From NCBI GenBank assembly GCA_035709005.1, contig DASTFB010000041.1, forward strand, positions 1 to 64,000: a stretch of DNA of 64,000 nt. The letters run 5' to 3'. Source of the stretch: Candidatus Methylomirabilota bacterium. Its GTDB lineage: Bacteria; Methylomirabilota; Methylomirabilia; Rokubacteriales; CSP1-6. The notes below the pieces were generated by a model. That model saw nothing but the letters and a program-made list of their open reading frames with translations. It did no database searches and had not been told where the DNA came from. Positions within the stretch are counted from its first letter, which is position 1. Every line of letters starts with the position of its first letter. This document shows, one piece after another, positions 36,329-45,616 of this stretch. The position numbers and the translations under genes were made by a program.

Positions 36329-37405
36329 ATGATTTATCGGGCCGCCGGGCAGTTCAAGACGACCTACGCTGCCGACCAGGCGATCTTTCCCATCGCCCAG
36401 GACCGCGTGGTCGTGTTGCTGGCCGTCGTGGCCGCGTTCGTCGTTCCGCCCCTCCTGGCCGATGAGTACTGGCTGCAGGCCGTCCTCATTCCTTTCCTCG
36501 TCTATTCGCTGGCGGCGCTCGGGTTGAATCTACTGACCGGCTATGCCGGCCAGCTCTCGCTGGGCACGGGGGGATTCATGGCCGTGGGCGCCTACAGCGC
36601 CTTCAAGCTCACCCTGGCCTTTCCCCACGTCAACATCGTGGCGGTCTTCCTTGCCTCCGGGCTCATCGCCGCCGCGGTCGGGCTCCTCTTCGGCATCCCC
36701 AGCCTGCGCATCAAGGGCTTCTACCTGGCCGTGGCCACCCTGGCCGCCCAGTTCTTCCTGATCTGGCTGTTCAACAAGGTGCCCTGGTTCGTCGACTACG
36801 CCCCTTCGGGCACCATCACCGCGCCGCCGCGCAGCGTGCTGGGCGTGATGGTGACCGGCCCCGAGGCCACGGCCGGGGCGCGCTATGTCATGGCCCTGGC
36901 GTTTGTGGCCGTCTTCGCCCTGGTCGCCAAGAACCTGGTCCGGGGCCGGCTCGGGCGGTCCTGGATGGCCATCCGCGACCGGGATATCGCCGCCGAGATC
37001 ATCGGCATACGCCCGCTGCGGACCAAGCTCCTGGCTTTCGGTATCAGCTCGTTCTACTGCGGGATGGCCGGCGCCGAGCTCGTGTTCCTGTACCTGGGCA
37101 GCGCCGAGACCCTCGCCTTCGATGTCAGCGTGTCGTTTCTCGTTCTGTTCATGGTCATCATCGGCGGTCTGGGCAGCATCCTCGGCTCGTTCCTGGGCGC
37201 GGCCTTCATCGTGCTGGTCCCGATCTTCCTGGCCAACCTGCCGCACCTGCTCGGCATCGACATGTCCACGGCGCTCCAGAAGCAGATCGAGCTGATGATC
37301 TTCGGCGGGCTGATCATCTTCTTCCTGATCGTCGAGCCCCACGGGCTGGCCCGGCTCTGGCAGATCACCAAGGAAAAGCTGCGTCTCTGGCCGTTCCCCC
37401 ACTAA
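36329..37405 (+). CDS. livM: Branched-chain-type ABC transporter permease (LivM), first copy
   Basis: A 358-residue permease. It shows the LivM helices (LAALGLNLLTGYAGQLSLGT and GIPSLRIKGFYLAVATLAAQ) and the coupling segment SWMAIRDRDIAAEIIGI. An N-terminal leader of about 30 residues (AGQFKTTYAADQAIFP) before the first helix is shared with the second copy at 43288. The ATG at 36329 follows the partial repeat; no strong ribosome site is seen. Confidence 0.93.
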   Translation: MIYRAAGQFKTTYAADQAIFPIAQDRVVVLLAVVAAFVVPPLLADEYWLQAVLIPFLVYSLAALGLNLLTGYAGQLSLGTGGFMAVGAYSAFKLTLAFPHVNIVAVFLASGLIAAAVGLLFGIPSLRIKGFYLAVATLAAQFFLIWLFNKVPWFVDYAPSGTITAPPRSVLGVMVTGPEATAGARYVMALAFVAVFALVAKNLVRGRLGRSWMAIRDRDIAAEIIGIRPLRTKLLAFGISSFYCGMAGAELVFLYLGSAETLAFDVSVSFLVLFMVIIGGLGSILGSFLGAAFIVLVPIFLANLPHLLGIDMSTALQKQIELMIFGGLIIFFLIVEPHGLARLWQITKEKLRLWPFPH

Positions 37406-37422
37406 CCGGAGAGGAGAAAACC

Positions 37423-38742
37423 ATGACGCGGAGAACGCTCTCCACCGTCCTGCTGGCCGCCGCCGTGGCCCTGGCGCCGCTCACCGGCCCGGCCCTGGCC
37501 CAGGACAAGACGATCTTCATCCCGCTCCTGGTCTACCGGACGGGACCCTACGCGCCCAGCGGCGTTCCTGCGGCCAACGGCTTCAACGACTACTTCAATC
37601 TCGTCAACGAGCGCGACGGCGGCATCAACGGCGTCAAGATTGCCTTCGAGGAGTGCGAGACCCAGTACGACACCAAGCAAGGGGTCGAGTGCTACGAGCG
37701 CCTGAAGGCCAGGAACCCGGTGCTGGTCAATCCCTTCAGCACGGGCATCACCTACCAGCTCATCCCCAAGGCCCCCGTCGACAAGGTCGTCATCCACTCG
37801 GCGGGCTACGGCATGACGGCCTCGGCCGACGGGCGCTGGTTCCCCTGGGTCTTCAACTTCCCGATGACCTACTGGAGCCAGGCCTCCGCCTTCGTCAAGC
37901 ACGTGGGCCAGCAGGAAGGCGGGATGGACAAGCTCAAGGGCAAGAAGATCGTGCACGTCTATCACAACAGCCCCTACGGGCGTGAGGCCAATCCCACGCT
38001 GGAGACCCTGGCCCGGCAGCTCGGCTTCGAGCTCACGCTGCTGGCCGTGGACCACCCCGGCCAGGAGCAGAAGGCGACGTGGTTGCAGGTGCGGCGGATC
38101 CGGCCGGACTGGATCTACATCTCGGGATGGGGCGTCATGAATCAGGTCGCCGTCAAGGAGGCGGGCGCCCACGGCATGAAGATGGATCGGGTGGTGGGCA
38201 ACTGGTGGACGGGGACCGAAGCCGACGTGGTGCCCGCCGGCGACGCGGCCAGGGGCTACAAGTCGATGACCTTCCACGCCCCCGGCGCCAATTTCAAGGT
38301 GCACCAGGACATCTTCAAGCACGTGTACGCCAAGGGGAAGGGCGCTGCCAAGAAGGAGGCGGTGGGGGAGGTCCTCTACAACCGCACCATCATCAACGCG
38401 ATGCTGAACGTCGAGGCGATCCGTACGGCGATGGCCAAGTACGGCAACAAGCCGCTCACCGGCGAGCAGGTGCGGTGGGGCATGGAGAACCTGAACCTCA
38501 CCGAGCAACGCTTGGAGCAGCTCGGCATGAAGGGCCTCCTGCGCCCGCTGCGGGTGACGTGCGAGAACCACGAGGGCAACGGCATGGCGGCCGTCCAGCA
38601 GTGGGACGGTAAGAAGTGGAACATCGTCTCGGACTGGATCGAGCCCATGCGGGACGTCGTGCGGCCCAAGCTGGAGGCGGCGGCCGTCGAGGAGTCCAAG
38701 AAACTCAACTACACGAAGCGCGACTGCGCCAAGGAGAAGTAG
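37423..38742 (+). CDS. Periplasmic substrate-binding protein of Liv-type transporter, first copy
   Basis: A 439-residue type I periplasmic binding protein (Peripla_BP_6 family). A clear signal peptide (TLSTVLLAAAVALAPLTGPA-LA) precedes the mature start QDKTIFIP. The two-lobed fold is indicated by YRTGPYAPSGVPAANGFNDY, GGINGVKIAFEECETQY and HVYHNSPYGREANP. Ligands of such proteins include branched-chain amino acids, aromatic acids and other carboxylates; the flanking CoA ligases favour a carboxylate. An aggag site lies just upstream. Confidence 0.92.
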   Translation: MTRRTLSTVLLAAAVALAPLTGPALAQDKTIFIPLLVYRTGPYAPSGVPAANGFNDYFNLVNERDGGINGVKIAFEECETQYDTKQGVECYERLKARNPVLVNPFSTGITYQLIPKAPVDKVVIHSAGYGMTASADGRWFPWVFNFPMTYWSQASAFVKHVGQQEGGMDKLKGKKIVHVYHNSPYGREANPTLETLARQLGFELTLLAVDHPGQEQKATWLQVRRIRPDWIYISGWGVMNQVAVKEAGAHGMKMDRVVGNWWTGTEADVVPAGDAARGYKSMTFHAPGANFKVHQDIFKHVYAKGKGAAKKEAVGEVLYNRTIINAMLNVEAIRTAMAKYGNKPLTGEQVRWGMENLNLTEQRLEQLGMKGLLRPLRVTCENHEGNGMAAVQQWDGKKWNIVSDWIEPMRDVVRPKLEAAAVEESKKLNYTKRDCAKEK

Positions 38743-38746
38743 CGAG

Positions 38747-39571
38747 GTGAGCGACGCCGGCGCGGTCCCCCGGCCGCTCCTGTCGGTCAACAACGTCGAG
38801 GTCATCTACGACCACGTGATCCTGGTGCTCAAGGGGGTCTCGTTGCAAATCCCCGAGGGGGGCATCGTGGCCCTCCTCGGGGCCAACGGCGCCGGCAAAT
38901 CCACCACGCTCAAGGCCATCTCGGGCCTGTTGCGCACGGAGCGGGGCGAGGTCACCAAGGGGCACATCGAGCTCGAGGGCGAGCCGATTCACCGGCTTGG
39001 CCCCGCCGCCGTCGTCCGGCGCGGCATCGTCCAGGTCATGGAAGGCCGGCACGTCTTCGAGCACCTCACCGTCGAGGAGAATCTCCTTACCGGCGCCTAC
39101 AGCCGCCGCAACGGGCACACCCTGCGCCGGGACCTCGACCTCGTCTACACGTACTTCCCCCGTCTCACCGAGCGCCGGGGGACCAAGGCCGGCTACGTGT
39201 CGGGCGGCGAGCAGCAGATGCTCGCCATCGGACGTGCCCTGATGGCCCGGCCCAAGGTCATGCTGCTGGACGAGCCGTCCATGGGGCTGGCCCCGATGCT
39301 CGTGCGCGAGATCTTCGAGATCGTGGCCCGGCTCAACCGCGAGGAGAAGGTCACCGTGCTGCTGGCCGAGCAGAACGCCACCATGGCCCTGCGCTTCGCC
39401 CAGTACGGCTACGTGATGGAAAGCGGCCGCATCGTCCTCGACGGCGAGGCCCGGACGATCAGTGAGAACGAGGACATCCGGGAGTTCTACCTGGGGCTCA
39501 CCGGCGTCGGTCAGCGCAAGAGCTACCGCGACGTGAAGCACTACAAGCGGCGTAAGCGCTGGCTGTCGTGA
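38747..39571 (+). CDS. livF: Branched-chain-type ABC transporter ATPase (LivF), first copy
   Basis: A 274-residue ATPase. Walker A GANGAGKST, signature VSGGEQQMLAIGRAL, Walker B MLLDEPSMGLAP and the His-less switch VLLAEQNA identify LivF. It ends with a basic extension SYRDVKHYKRRKRWLS that lies beyond the usual LivF end and is identical in the second copy. GTG start at 38747; its stop overlaps the next GTG. Confidence 0.93.
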   Translation: MSDAGAVPRPLLSVNNVEVIYDHVILVLKGVSLQIPEGGIVALLGANGAGKSTTLKAISGLLRTERGEVTKGHIELEGEPIHRLGPAAVVRRGIVQVMEGRHVFEHLTVEENLLTGAYSRRNGHTLRRDLDLVYTYFPRLTERRGTKAGYVSGGEQQMLAIGRALMARPKVMLLDEPSMGLAPMLVREIFEIVARLNREEKVTVLLAEQNATMALRFAQYGYVMESGRIVLDGEARTISENEDIREFYLGLTGVGQRKSYRDVKHYKRRKRWLS

Positions 39572-40341
39572 GCGCCCTGCTCGAGATCCGGGATGTCTCG
39601 AAAGCCTTCGGCGGCGTGCAGGCCGTCACCGCGGTCAGCCTGGACGTCGTGCGCGGCGAGATCTTGTCGGTCATCGGCCCCAACGGGGCGGGCAAGACCA
39701 CCTTGCTGAACATGATCAGCGGCTTCTATCACCCCGACCGCGGGCGGATCGTCGCCGACGGCGTCGACATCACCGACTACCCGCCTCATCGAGTGGCGGC
39801 GCTCGGCATCGCCCGGACGTTCCAGAACATCGCCCTCTTCAAGGGCATGACCGTGCTCGACAACCTCATGCTGGGACGCCACGTCCACATGCGCTCGGGC
39901 GTCCTGGCGTCCTTCGTGTACTGGGGGCTGGCCCAGCGGGAAGAGATCGCCCACCGCAAGCGGGCCGAGGACGTGATCGACTTCCTCAAGATCCAGGATC
40001 TGCGCCGGCGGCCCACCGGCTCGCTACCCTACGGCCTGCAGAAGCGGGTCGAGCTCGGACGCGCCCTGGCCATGGATCCCCGCATCCTGCTCCTCGACGA
40101 GCCGATGGGCGGGTGCAATCACGAGGAGAAGGAGGACATGGCGCGGTTCATCCTCGACGTCAACGAGGAATGGGGCAGCACCATCATCCTCATCGAGCAC
40201 GACATGGGGGTGGTCATGGACATCTCGGACCGGGTGGCCGTCCTGGACATGGGACAGAAGATCGCCGAGGGCAAGCCCGAGGAGGTACGCGTCGATCCCC
40301 GGGTCACCAAGGCGTATCTGGGTGAGTCGCGCCGTGGCTGA
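39568..40341 (+). CDS. livG: Branched-chain-type ABC transporter ATPase (LivG), second copy
   Basis: A 257-residue LivG-type ATPase with GPNGAGKTT, ARTFQNIALFKGMTVLDNL, signature PYGLQKRVELGRAL, Walker B LLLDEPMGG and LIEHDMGVVMDISD. It most likely serves the second permease pair (42240, 43288), although it adjoins the first LivF. The GTG at 39568 overlaps the livF stop (gtga). Confidence 0.93.
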   Translation: MSALLEIRDVSKAFGGVQAVTAVSLDVVRGEILSVIGPNGAGKTTLLNMISGFYHPDRGRIVADGVDITDYPPHRVAALGIARTFQNIALFKGMTVLDNLMLGRHVHMRSGVLASFVYWGLAQREEIAHRKRAEDVIDFLKIQDLRRRPTGSLPYGLQKRVELGRALAMDPRILLLDEPMGGCNHEEKEDMARFILDVNEEWGSTIILIEHDMGVVMDISDRVAVLDMGQKIAEGKPEEVRVDPRVTKAYLGESRRG

Positions 40342-42247
40342 GCTCGCGACGCTCCCCGGCCGCCTGTTGCGCAACGCCGAGCGGTACGCGACCCGCCCGG
40401 CGATCCGCGAGAAAGACCGCGGCATCTGGCAGGCCCTCACCTGGCGCCAGTATCGGGACCAGGTCCGCGACCTGGCCCTGGGCCTGGCCGCGCTCGGCTT
40501 CGGCCGCGGCGAGACCCTGTCGGTCATCGGCGACAACCGGCCGCGCCTGTACAGCGCCCAGCTCGCCGCCCAGAGCCTGGGGGGGATCGCCGTGCCCGTC
40601 TACCAGGACTCCATCGCCCGGGAGCTGGCCTACGTGTGGAACCACGCCGAGGTGGCGGTGATCGTGGCCGAGGATCAGGAACAGGTCGACAAGGTCCTCG
40701 CCCTGCGTGATCAGCTGCCCCGCCTCCGCCACGTCGTCTACGACGACCCTCGGGGGCTGGGCCAGTACCGCTTCGACTGGCTCCGCTCGTTCGAGGAGGT
40801 GCAAGAGCTCGGTCGCAGCTTCGGCCGCGAGCATCCGGGGTACTTCGAGGCCGAGATCGCCAGAGGCCAGCCCGACGACGTCGCCATGATCTGTTACACC
40901 TCGGGGACCACGGCCAACCCCAAGGGGGCGATGCTCACCCACCGCAACGCCATCGAGACGGCCCGCGCCCTCCTGCAGACCGAATCGATCCATCCCGACG
41001 ACGAGTACCTCGCGTATCTGCCCATGGCCTGGGTGGGAGATGCCTTCTACACGCTGGTGCTGAGCCTCGAGGTGGGTTCCGTCGTGAACTGCCCGGAGAG
41101 TCCCGAGACCGTGCAGCGCGACCTCCGCGAGCTCGGCCCCACCATCGTCCTGGCCCCGCCCCGGATCTGGGAGAACATGCTGACGGCCGTGCAGGTGAGG
41201 GCGGCCGACGCCACCCCGCTCAAGCGGTGGATCTTCGAGCGCTTTCGCGCCGTCGCCGAGCAGGTGGAAATCCTCAGGTCCGAAGGCCGCCCGGTGCCGC
41301 TCGGGCTCCGCCTGGCTGCGGCCCTGGGCGAGGTGTTCGTGTACGCGCCGGTCCGTGACCAGCTCGGCCTGCGGCGGGCGCGCTGGGCCCTGACCGGGGG
41401 CGCCCCCCTCGGCCCCGACACCTTCCGCTTCTTCCGCTCGTTCGGGATCAATCTCAAGCAGGTGTACGGGTCCACCGAGACGATGGGGCTGGTCGCCATC
41501 CAGCCCGACGCGGAGGCCAACCCGACCACGGTGGGCCGGCCGTGCCCGGGCGTCGAGGTGAAGGTGGCCGACAGGGGTGAGGTGCTGATCCGTAGCGCGG
41601 GCACCTTCAAGGGCTACTTCAAGGCCGAGGAGGCGACGCACGAGGCTCTGGACGCCGAGGGGTGGTTCCACAGCGGCGACGCCGGCTTCCTCGACCCGCG
41701 CGGGCACCTGGTGATCATCGACCGGGCCAAGGACGTCGGGGCTCTGGCCGACGGCACCCCCTTCGCGCCGCAGTTCATCGAGAACAAGCTGAAGTTCAGC
41801 CCCTATGTTCGAGAGGCGGTGGCCTTTGGCCACGAGCGACCCTTTGTCAGCGCGATGATCGCCATCGATCTCGGCACGGTCGGCAACTGGGCGGAGCGTC
41901 GAGGGATTCCGTACACCTCCTACACGGACCTCAGCCAGAAGCCCCGGGTACGCGAGCTCATCGGCGAGGAAATCCGGAAAAGCAACGCCACCCTGCCGGA
42001 GGGGGCCCGCGTCCGGCGCTTCCTGGTCCTGCCCAAGGACCTCGACGCCGACGATGCCGAGATGACGCGGACCCGGAAGCTCCGCCGTCGTTACATCGCC
42101 GAGAAATACGCGGCGGTCGCCGAGGCCATCTATGCGGGCCGGGACGAGGTGATCATGACGACCACGATCACCTACGAGGACGGCCGGCAGGGAAGCATCC
42201 AATCACGGGTTCTGGTGGAGGACGTCGAGGCGCTGGCCCATGCTTGA
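40322..42247 (+). CDS. AMP-dependent acyl-CoA synthetase (long-chain type), second copy
   Basis: A 641-residue acyl-CoA ligase, paralogue of the gene at 32624. Its AMP loop is YTSGTTANPKG (192-202), with YGSTETMG and DAGFLDPRGHLVIIDRAKD. The GTG at 40322 overlaps the preceding livG stop by 20 bases; a GTG at 40334 is an equally good start. Its stop overlaps the livH start. Different residues around the acyl pocket suggest a substrate different from the first copy, but this cannot be named. Confidence 0.92.
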   Translation: MSRAVAELATLPGRLLRNAERYATRPAIREKDRGIWQALTWRQYRDQVRDLALGLAALGFGRGETLSVIGDNRPRLYSAQLAAQSLGGIAVPVYQDSIARELAYVWNHAEVAVIVAEDQEQVDKVLALRDQLPRLRHVVYDDPRGLGQYRFDWLRSFEEVQELGRSFGREHPGYFEAEIARGQPDDVAMICYTSGTTANPKGAMLTHRNAIETARALLQTESIHPDDEYLAYLPMAWVGDAFYTLVLSLEVGSVVNCPESPETVQRDLRELGPTIVLAPPRIWENMLTAVQVRAADATPLKRWIFERFRAVAEQVEILRSEGRPVPLGLRLAAALGEVFVYAPVRDQLGLRRARWALTGGAPLGPDTFRFFRSFGINLKQVYGSTETMGLVAIQPDAEANPTTVGRPCPGVEVKVADRGEVLIRSAGTFKGYFKAEEATHEALDAEGWFHSGDAGFLDPRGHLVIIDRAKDVGALADGTPFAPQFIENKLKFSPYVREAVAFGHERPFVSAMIAIDLGTVGNWAERRGIPYTSYTDLSQKPRVRELIGEEIRKSNATLPEGARVRRFLVLPKDLDADDAEMTRTRKLRRRYIAEKYAAVAEAIYAGRDEVIMTTTITYEDGRQGSIQSRVLVEDVEALAHA

Positions 42248-43133
42248 CTGGCAGTTCTTCGTGCTGCTGATGTCGAACGGCGTCCTCATCGGGCTCATGT
42301 ACTCGCTCATCGCCCTCGGCTTCGTTCTGGTCTACAAGGCCACCGACGCGATCAACTTCGCGCAGGGCGAGTTCGTGATGATCGCTGGCTTCGTGGTCGC
42401 CGTGACGCTGGGGGCCTATGGCGCGCCCCTGCCGGCGGCGGTCGCCGCCGGCCTGGCCGCCATGATCGGCCTGGGGTTCGGCCTGGAGCGCGTCGTGCTG
42501 CGGCCGTTGATCGGCCGGCCCATCATCGCGGTCGTCATGGCCACCATCGGCCTGGCCGCCGTTCTGCGCGGCCTGGGGCCGCTCACGTGGGGCGCGGAGA
42601 CCAAGCCCCTGCCGCTGCCGATTCCCGACGAGCCATTCATCCTGGGGCCGCTCTTCATCCCCCCGATCCAGCTGCTCGGGGCGGTCGTGGCCCTCCTGTT
42701 CCTGGCCGTGTTCGGGTGGTTCTTCCTCAAGTCGCGCAAGGGGGTTGCCATGCGGGCCATCGCCGACAGCCAGCAAGTGGCCATGGCGATGGGGATCAAT
42801 GTCGAGCGATACTTCGCGTTGGCCTGGGCCATGACGGGCGTGGTGTCCGCGCTGGGCGGCATGGTCTGGGGCAACCTGCTGGGCGTGGACGTGCATCTCT
42901 CGCTGGTGGGCCTCAAAGTCTTCCCGGTGGTGATCCTGGGCGGCCTCGACTCGATCTTGGGCGCCATCGTGGGAGGCCTCATCGTGGGAATCGTCGAGAA
43001 CGTCGCGGCCGGCTACATCGACCCCTACGTGGGTGGCGGCACCAAGGACTTCGCGCCCTACGTGCTCATGATCCTGGCCCTCATGATCCGCCCCTACGGC
43101 ATCTTCGGCAAGAAGATCATCGAGCGGGTGTGA
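42240..43133 (+). CDS. livH: Branched-chain-type ABC transporter permease (LivH), second copy
   Basis: A 297-residue permease with GVLIGLMYSLIALGFVLVYK, INFAQGEFVMIAGF and the coupling loop MRAIADSQQVAMAMGINVER. Eight or so membrane helices are visible. The ATG at 42240 overlaps the ligase stop by eight bases. A repeat-bearing gap of about 150 bases separates it from the second LivM gene. Confidence 0.93.
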   Translation: MLDWQFFVLLMSNGVLIGLMYSLIALGFVLVYKATDAINFAQGEFVMIAGFVVAVTLGAYGAPLPAAVAAGLAAMIGLGFGLERVVLRPLIGRPIIAVVMATIGLAAVLRGLGPLTWGAETKPLPLPIPDEPFILGPLFIPPIQLLGAVVALLFLAVFGWFFLKSRKGVAMRAIADSQQVAMAMGINVERYFALAWAMTGVVSALGGMVWGNLLGVDVHLSLVGLKVFPVVILGGLDSILGAIVGGLIVGIVENVAAGYIDPYVGGGTKDFAPYVLMILALMIRPYGIFGKKIIERV

Positions 43134-43211
43134 TGGCGCCGGGACAGTGTCCAGCGGAGATCGGGACTCGGATCGGGCGACCAACCGTTCGCCGACGGTG
43201 CTTCCGGCGGG

Positions 43212-43281
43212 GCGCGGGCGTGGCGAAGCCCGGGCGCCCGCGCCCTGCGCGGGCGTGGCGAAGCCCGGGTGCCCGCGCCCT
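43212..43281. repeat. Tandem pair of 35-bp palindromic units
   Basis: Two adjacent 35-base units (43212-43246 and 43247-43281) differ at a single base (cccgggc versus cccgggt). Each has the form gcgcgggc, then gtggcgaagcccggg, then gcccgcgccct, so each can fold into a gcgcgggc/gcccgcgc hairpin, the same stem as the second arm of the repeats at 16439 and 46561. It lies directly before the second livM start. Confidence 0.85.
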
Positions 43282-43287
43282 GTTCAA

Positions 43288-44355
43288 ATGATCCATCGGG
43301 AGTGCGGCGTCCTCAAGACGACGTACGCGGCCGACATGGCCCTCTATCCGTTGCCCATCGCGCGCTGGACGGTGGCCGGCCTGGCCGTGCTCTTCGGGCT
43401 GGTGCTGCCGTTCGCCCTGCACGAGTATTACCTCTCGATCGTGAACCTGATCGCCATCGCCGTGGTGGGGGCCCTGGGGCTCAACATCCTGGTCGGCTGG
43501 ACGGGACAGATCTCCATCGGCCACGGGGCCTTCATGTCGGTCGGCGCCTACACGGCGGCCAACTTCGCCGTCCGCCTGGACTTTCCCTTCTGGCTGGCGC
43601 TGCCCCTCGGCGGCTTGATGGCGGCGCTGGTGGGCGCCGTCGTCGGCATCCCGTCGCTGCGAATCAAGGGCCTGTACCTGGCCATCGCCACGCTCGCCGG
43701 GCAGCTCATCATCGAGTGGACGATCAACCACGTCACCTTCATCAGCGGCGGCGTCCAGGCGTCGATCGAGGTGCCCCGCCCGACGCTCGGGTCGTTCGTG
43801 ATCGCGTCCCAGCTCGAGATGTATTTTCTCCTCATGACCTTCGTCGTGATCGCCATCGTCGCCACCCTCAACCTCATGCGCAGCCGGGTCGGGCGGGCCT
43901 TCATCGCCATCCGGGACCACGACATCGCCGCCGAGCTGACCGGCGTCAACATCTTCCGCTACAAGCTGGTGGCTTTCGCCGTCTCCTCCTTCTACGCGGG
44001 GGTGACCGGGGTGCTCTACACGTACTACCTGGGCATCGCCAACTACGAGCAGTTTCAGATCGTGACGTCGATCGACTACCTGGCTATGATCATCATCGGC
44101 GGCCTCGGGTCGGTGCTGGGCTCGATCTTCGGGGCGATCTTCGTAACGCTGTTACCCATCCTGATCCCCTACGCCATGGAGGCCTTCGGCGGCCTCTTCA
44201 TGTCCCAGGCCGCGGTGCGGAACACCATTCCGAATCTGCGGTTGATCCTCTTTGGCAGCCTCATCATCATCTTTCTCGTCGTGGAGCCGGAGGGCCTGAA
44301 CCGTTTGTGGCGGAACATCCGCAACTACTTCCGGTTCTGGCCGTTCGCGTACTGA
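43288..44355 (+). CDS. livM: Branched-chain-type ABC transporter permease (LivM), second copy
   Basis: A 355-residue permease. Signatures: VGALGLNILVGWTGQISIGH, GIPSLRIKGLYLAIATLAGQ and AFIAIRDHDIAAELTGVNIF. The ATG at 43288 comes right after the tandem repeat. The frame stays open upstream to 43147, but only through the repeat and without family similarity. The N-terminal leader CGVLKTTYAADMALYPLP parallels the first LivM. Confidence 0.93.
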   Translation: MIHRECGVLKTTYAADMALYPLPIARWTVAGLAVLFGLVLPFALHEYYLSIVNLIAIAVVGALGLNILVGWTGQISIGHGAFMSVGAYTAANFAVRLDFPFWLALPLGGLMAALVGAVVGIPSLRIKGLYLAIATLAGQLIIEWTINHVTFISGGVQASIEVPRPTLGSFVIASQLEMYFLLMTFVVIAIVATLNLMRSRVGRAFIAIRDHDIAAELTGVNIFRYKLVAFAVSSFYAGVTGVLYTYYLGIANYEQFQIVTSIDYLAMIIIGGLGSVLGSIFGAIFVTLLPILIPYAMEAFGGLFMSQAAVRNTIPNLRLILFGSLIIIFLVVEPEGLNRLWRNIRNYFRFWPFAY

Positions 44356-44380
44356 CGGGCCACACGAAAGGAGAGGCCTC

Positions 44381-45616
44381 ATGAGAATGCTGGCGATAGT
44401 GCTCACAGGGCTGGTCGGGGTCGCGCTGGTCGGGGTGGGCCCGGCCGGGGCCAGCCACGAGATCGTCCTCGGGTTGCAGTGTGACCGTACCGGCGCCACG
44501 CAAACGGTGGGCGTGAACCTGTGCCCCGGGTATCACGACTACGTCAAGCTGATCAACGCCAAGGGCGGTGTGAACGGCCACAAGATCCGCGCCCTGGAGA
44601 TCGACCACGAATACAAGGTGCCCCAGGGGGTGGCAGCCTACGGGCGCCACAAGCAGGAAGGCGCGGTGGTCATCAGCCTCTACGGCACGCCTCACACCTA
44701 TGCCCTGACCCAGAAGCTCACCGAGGACAAGATCCCGGGCACCTCACCGGGGTTCGGGCGGGCCGACGCCACCGACGGGACCCGCTATCCCTATATCTTC
44801 CCCATCGCCGCGTCGTACTGGTCGCAGGGCGCCGCCGCCGTAAAATTCGCCAAGGACCAGCTCAAGGGCCTGAAGGGCAAGAAGATCGCGTACCTCTTCT
44901 ACGACAACCCGGCCGGGCGCGAACCGATCCCGGTCCTGGAAGATCTGGCCAAGCAGGAGGGCTTTCAGCTCCGGACCTTCGCGGTGCCGCCCCCCGGTGT
45001 GGAGATGGGGGCCCAGGCGCTCGATATCGCCCAACGGTACCGGGCCGACTTCGTGATCGCCCATCTGTTCGGCCGCTCCCCGTCGGTCTCCATCAAGGAG
45101 CTCAAGCGGGTGGGCTACCCGCTCCGCAAGGTCGTCTCCTTCGTGTGGGGCTCGGCCGAAGCCGACGTGGAAGCCGCCGGCGGCTTCGGTGTCGCCGAAG
45201 GCTACAACACCATGCAGTACGCGGGCGTGGGCCAGGACTTCCAGGTCATCAAGGAGATCCGCGAGCTCTACAAGAAGGAGGGCAAGGAGCCGCCCGAGGT
45301 GATGGCCTCGACCGTCTACTACAACCGGGGCATCCTGTGGGCGGCGGTGGCCGTGGAGGCCGTTCGGAACGCGCTCAAGGCCAAGCCGGATGGCAAGATC
45401 ACGGGCGACGACGTCAAGAAGGGATTCGAGCGAATCAAGGGAGTGACCCTGGGTGGGCTGCTGCCGCCCCTGGAGATCACGCCCACCGACCACGAGGGCG
45501 GGGGCTGGGTCCAGATCTGGCAAGTCAAAGGCGGCAAGTTCGTGAAGACGACCGACTGGTTCAAGGCCTACCAGGACGTCGTGGCCAAACACATCCAAGA
45601 AGCCGGAAAGAAGTGA
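44381..45616 (+). CDS. Periplasmic substrate-binding protein of Liv-type transporter, second copy
   Basis: A 411-residue type I periplasmic binding protein. Its signal peptide (MLAIVLTGLVGVALVGVG, then PAGASH) precedes mature HEIVLGLQCDRTGATQTVG. GGVNGHKIRALEIDHEYKVP and AYLFYDNPAGREPIP mark the two lobes. It is only distantly similar to the first binding protein, implying a different ligand. aaggagag ribosome site. Confidence 0.92.
   Translation: MRMLAIVLTGLVGVALVGVGPAGASHEIVLGLQCDRTGATQTVGVNLCPGYHDYVKLINAKGGVNGHKIRALEIDHEYKVPQGVAAYGRHKQEGAVVISLYGTPHTYALTQKLTEDKIPGTSPGFGRADATDGTRYPYIFPIAASYWSQGAAAVKFAKDQLKGLKGKKIAYLFYDNPAGREPIPVLEDLAKQEGFQLRTFAVPPPGVEMGAQALDIAQRYRADFVIAHLFGRSPSVSIKELKRVGYPLRKVVSFVWGSAEADVEAAGGFGVAEGYNTMQYAGVGQDFQVIKEIRELYKKEGKEPPEVMASTVYYNRGILWAAVAVEAVRNALKAKPDGKITGDDVKKGFERIKGVTLGGLLPPLEITPTDHEGGGWVQIWQVKGGKFVKTTDWFKAYQDVVAKHIQEAGKK

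Noticed and set aside
43212-43281. CRISPR array seed because of direct repeats
   Set aside because: The two 35-base units abut without spacers and no cas genes are nearby.
43147-43287. N-terminal extension of the second LivM permease
   Set aside because: The open frame passes only through the tandem repeat; similarity to the first LivM begins after the ATG at 43288.
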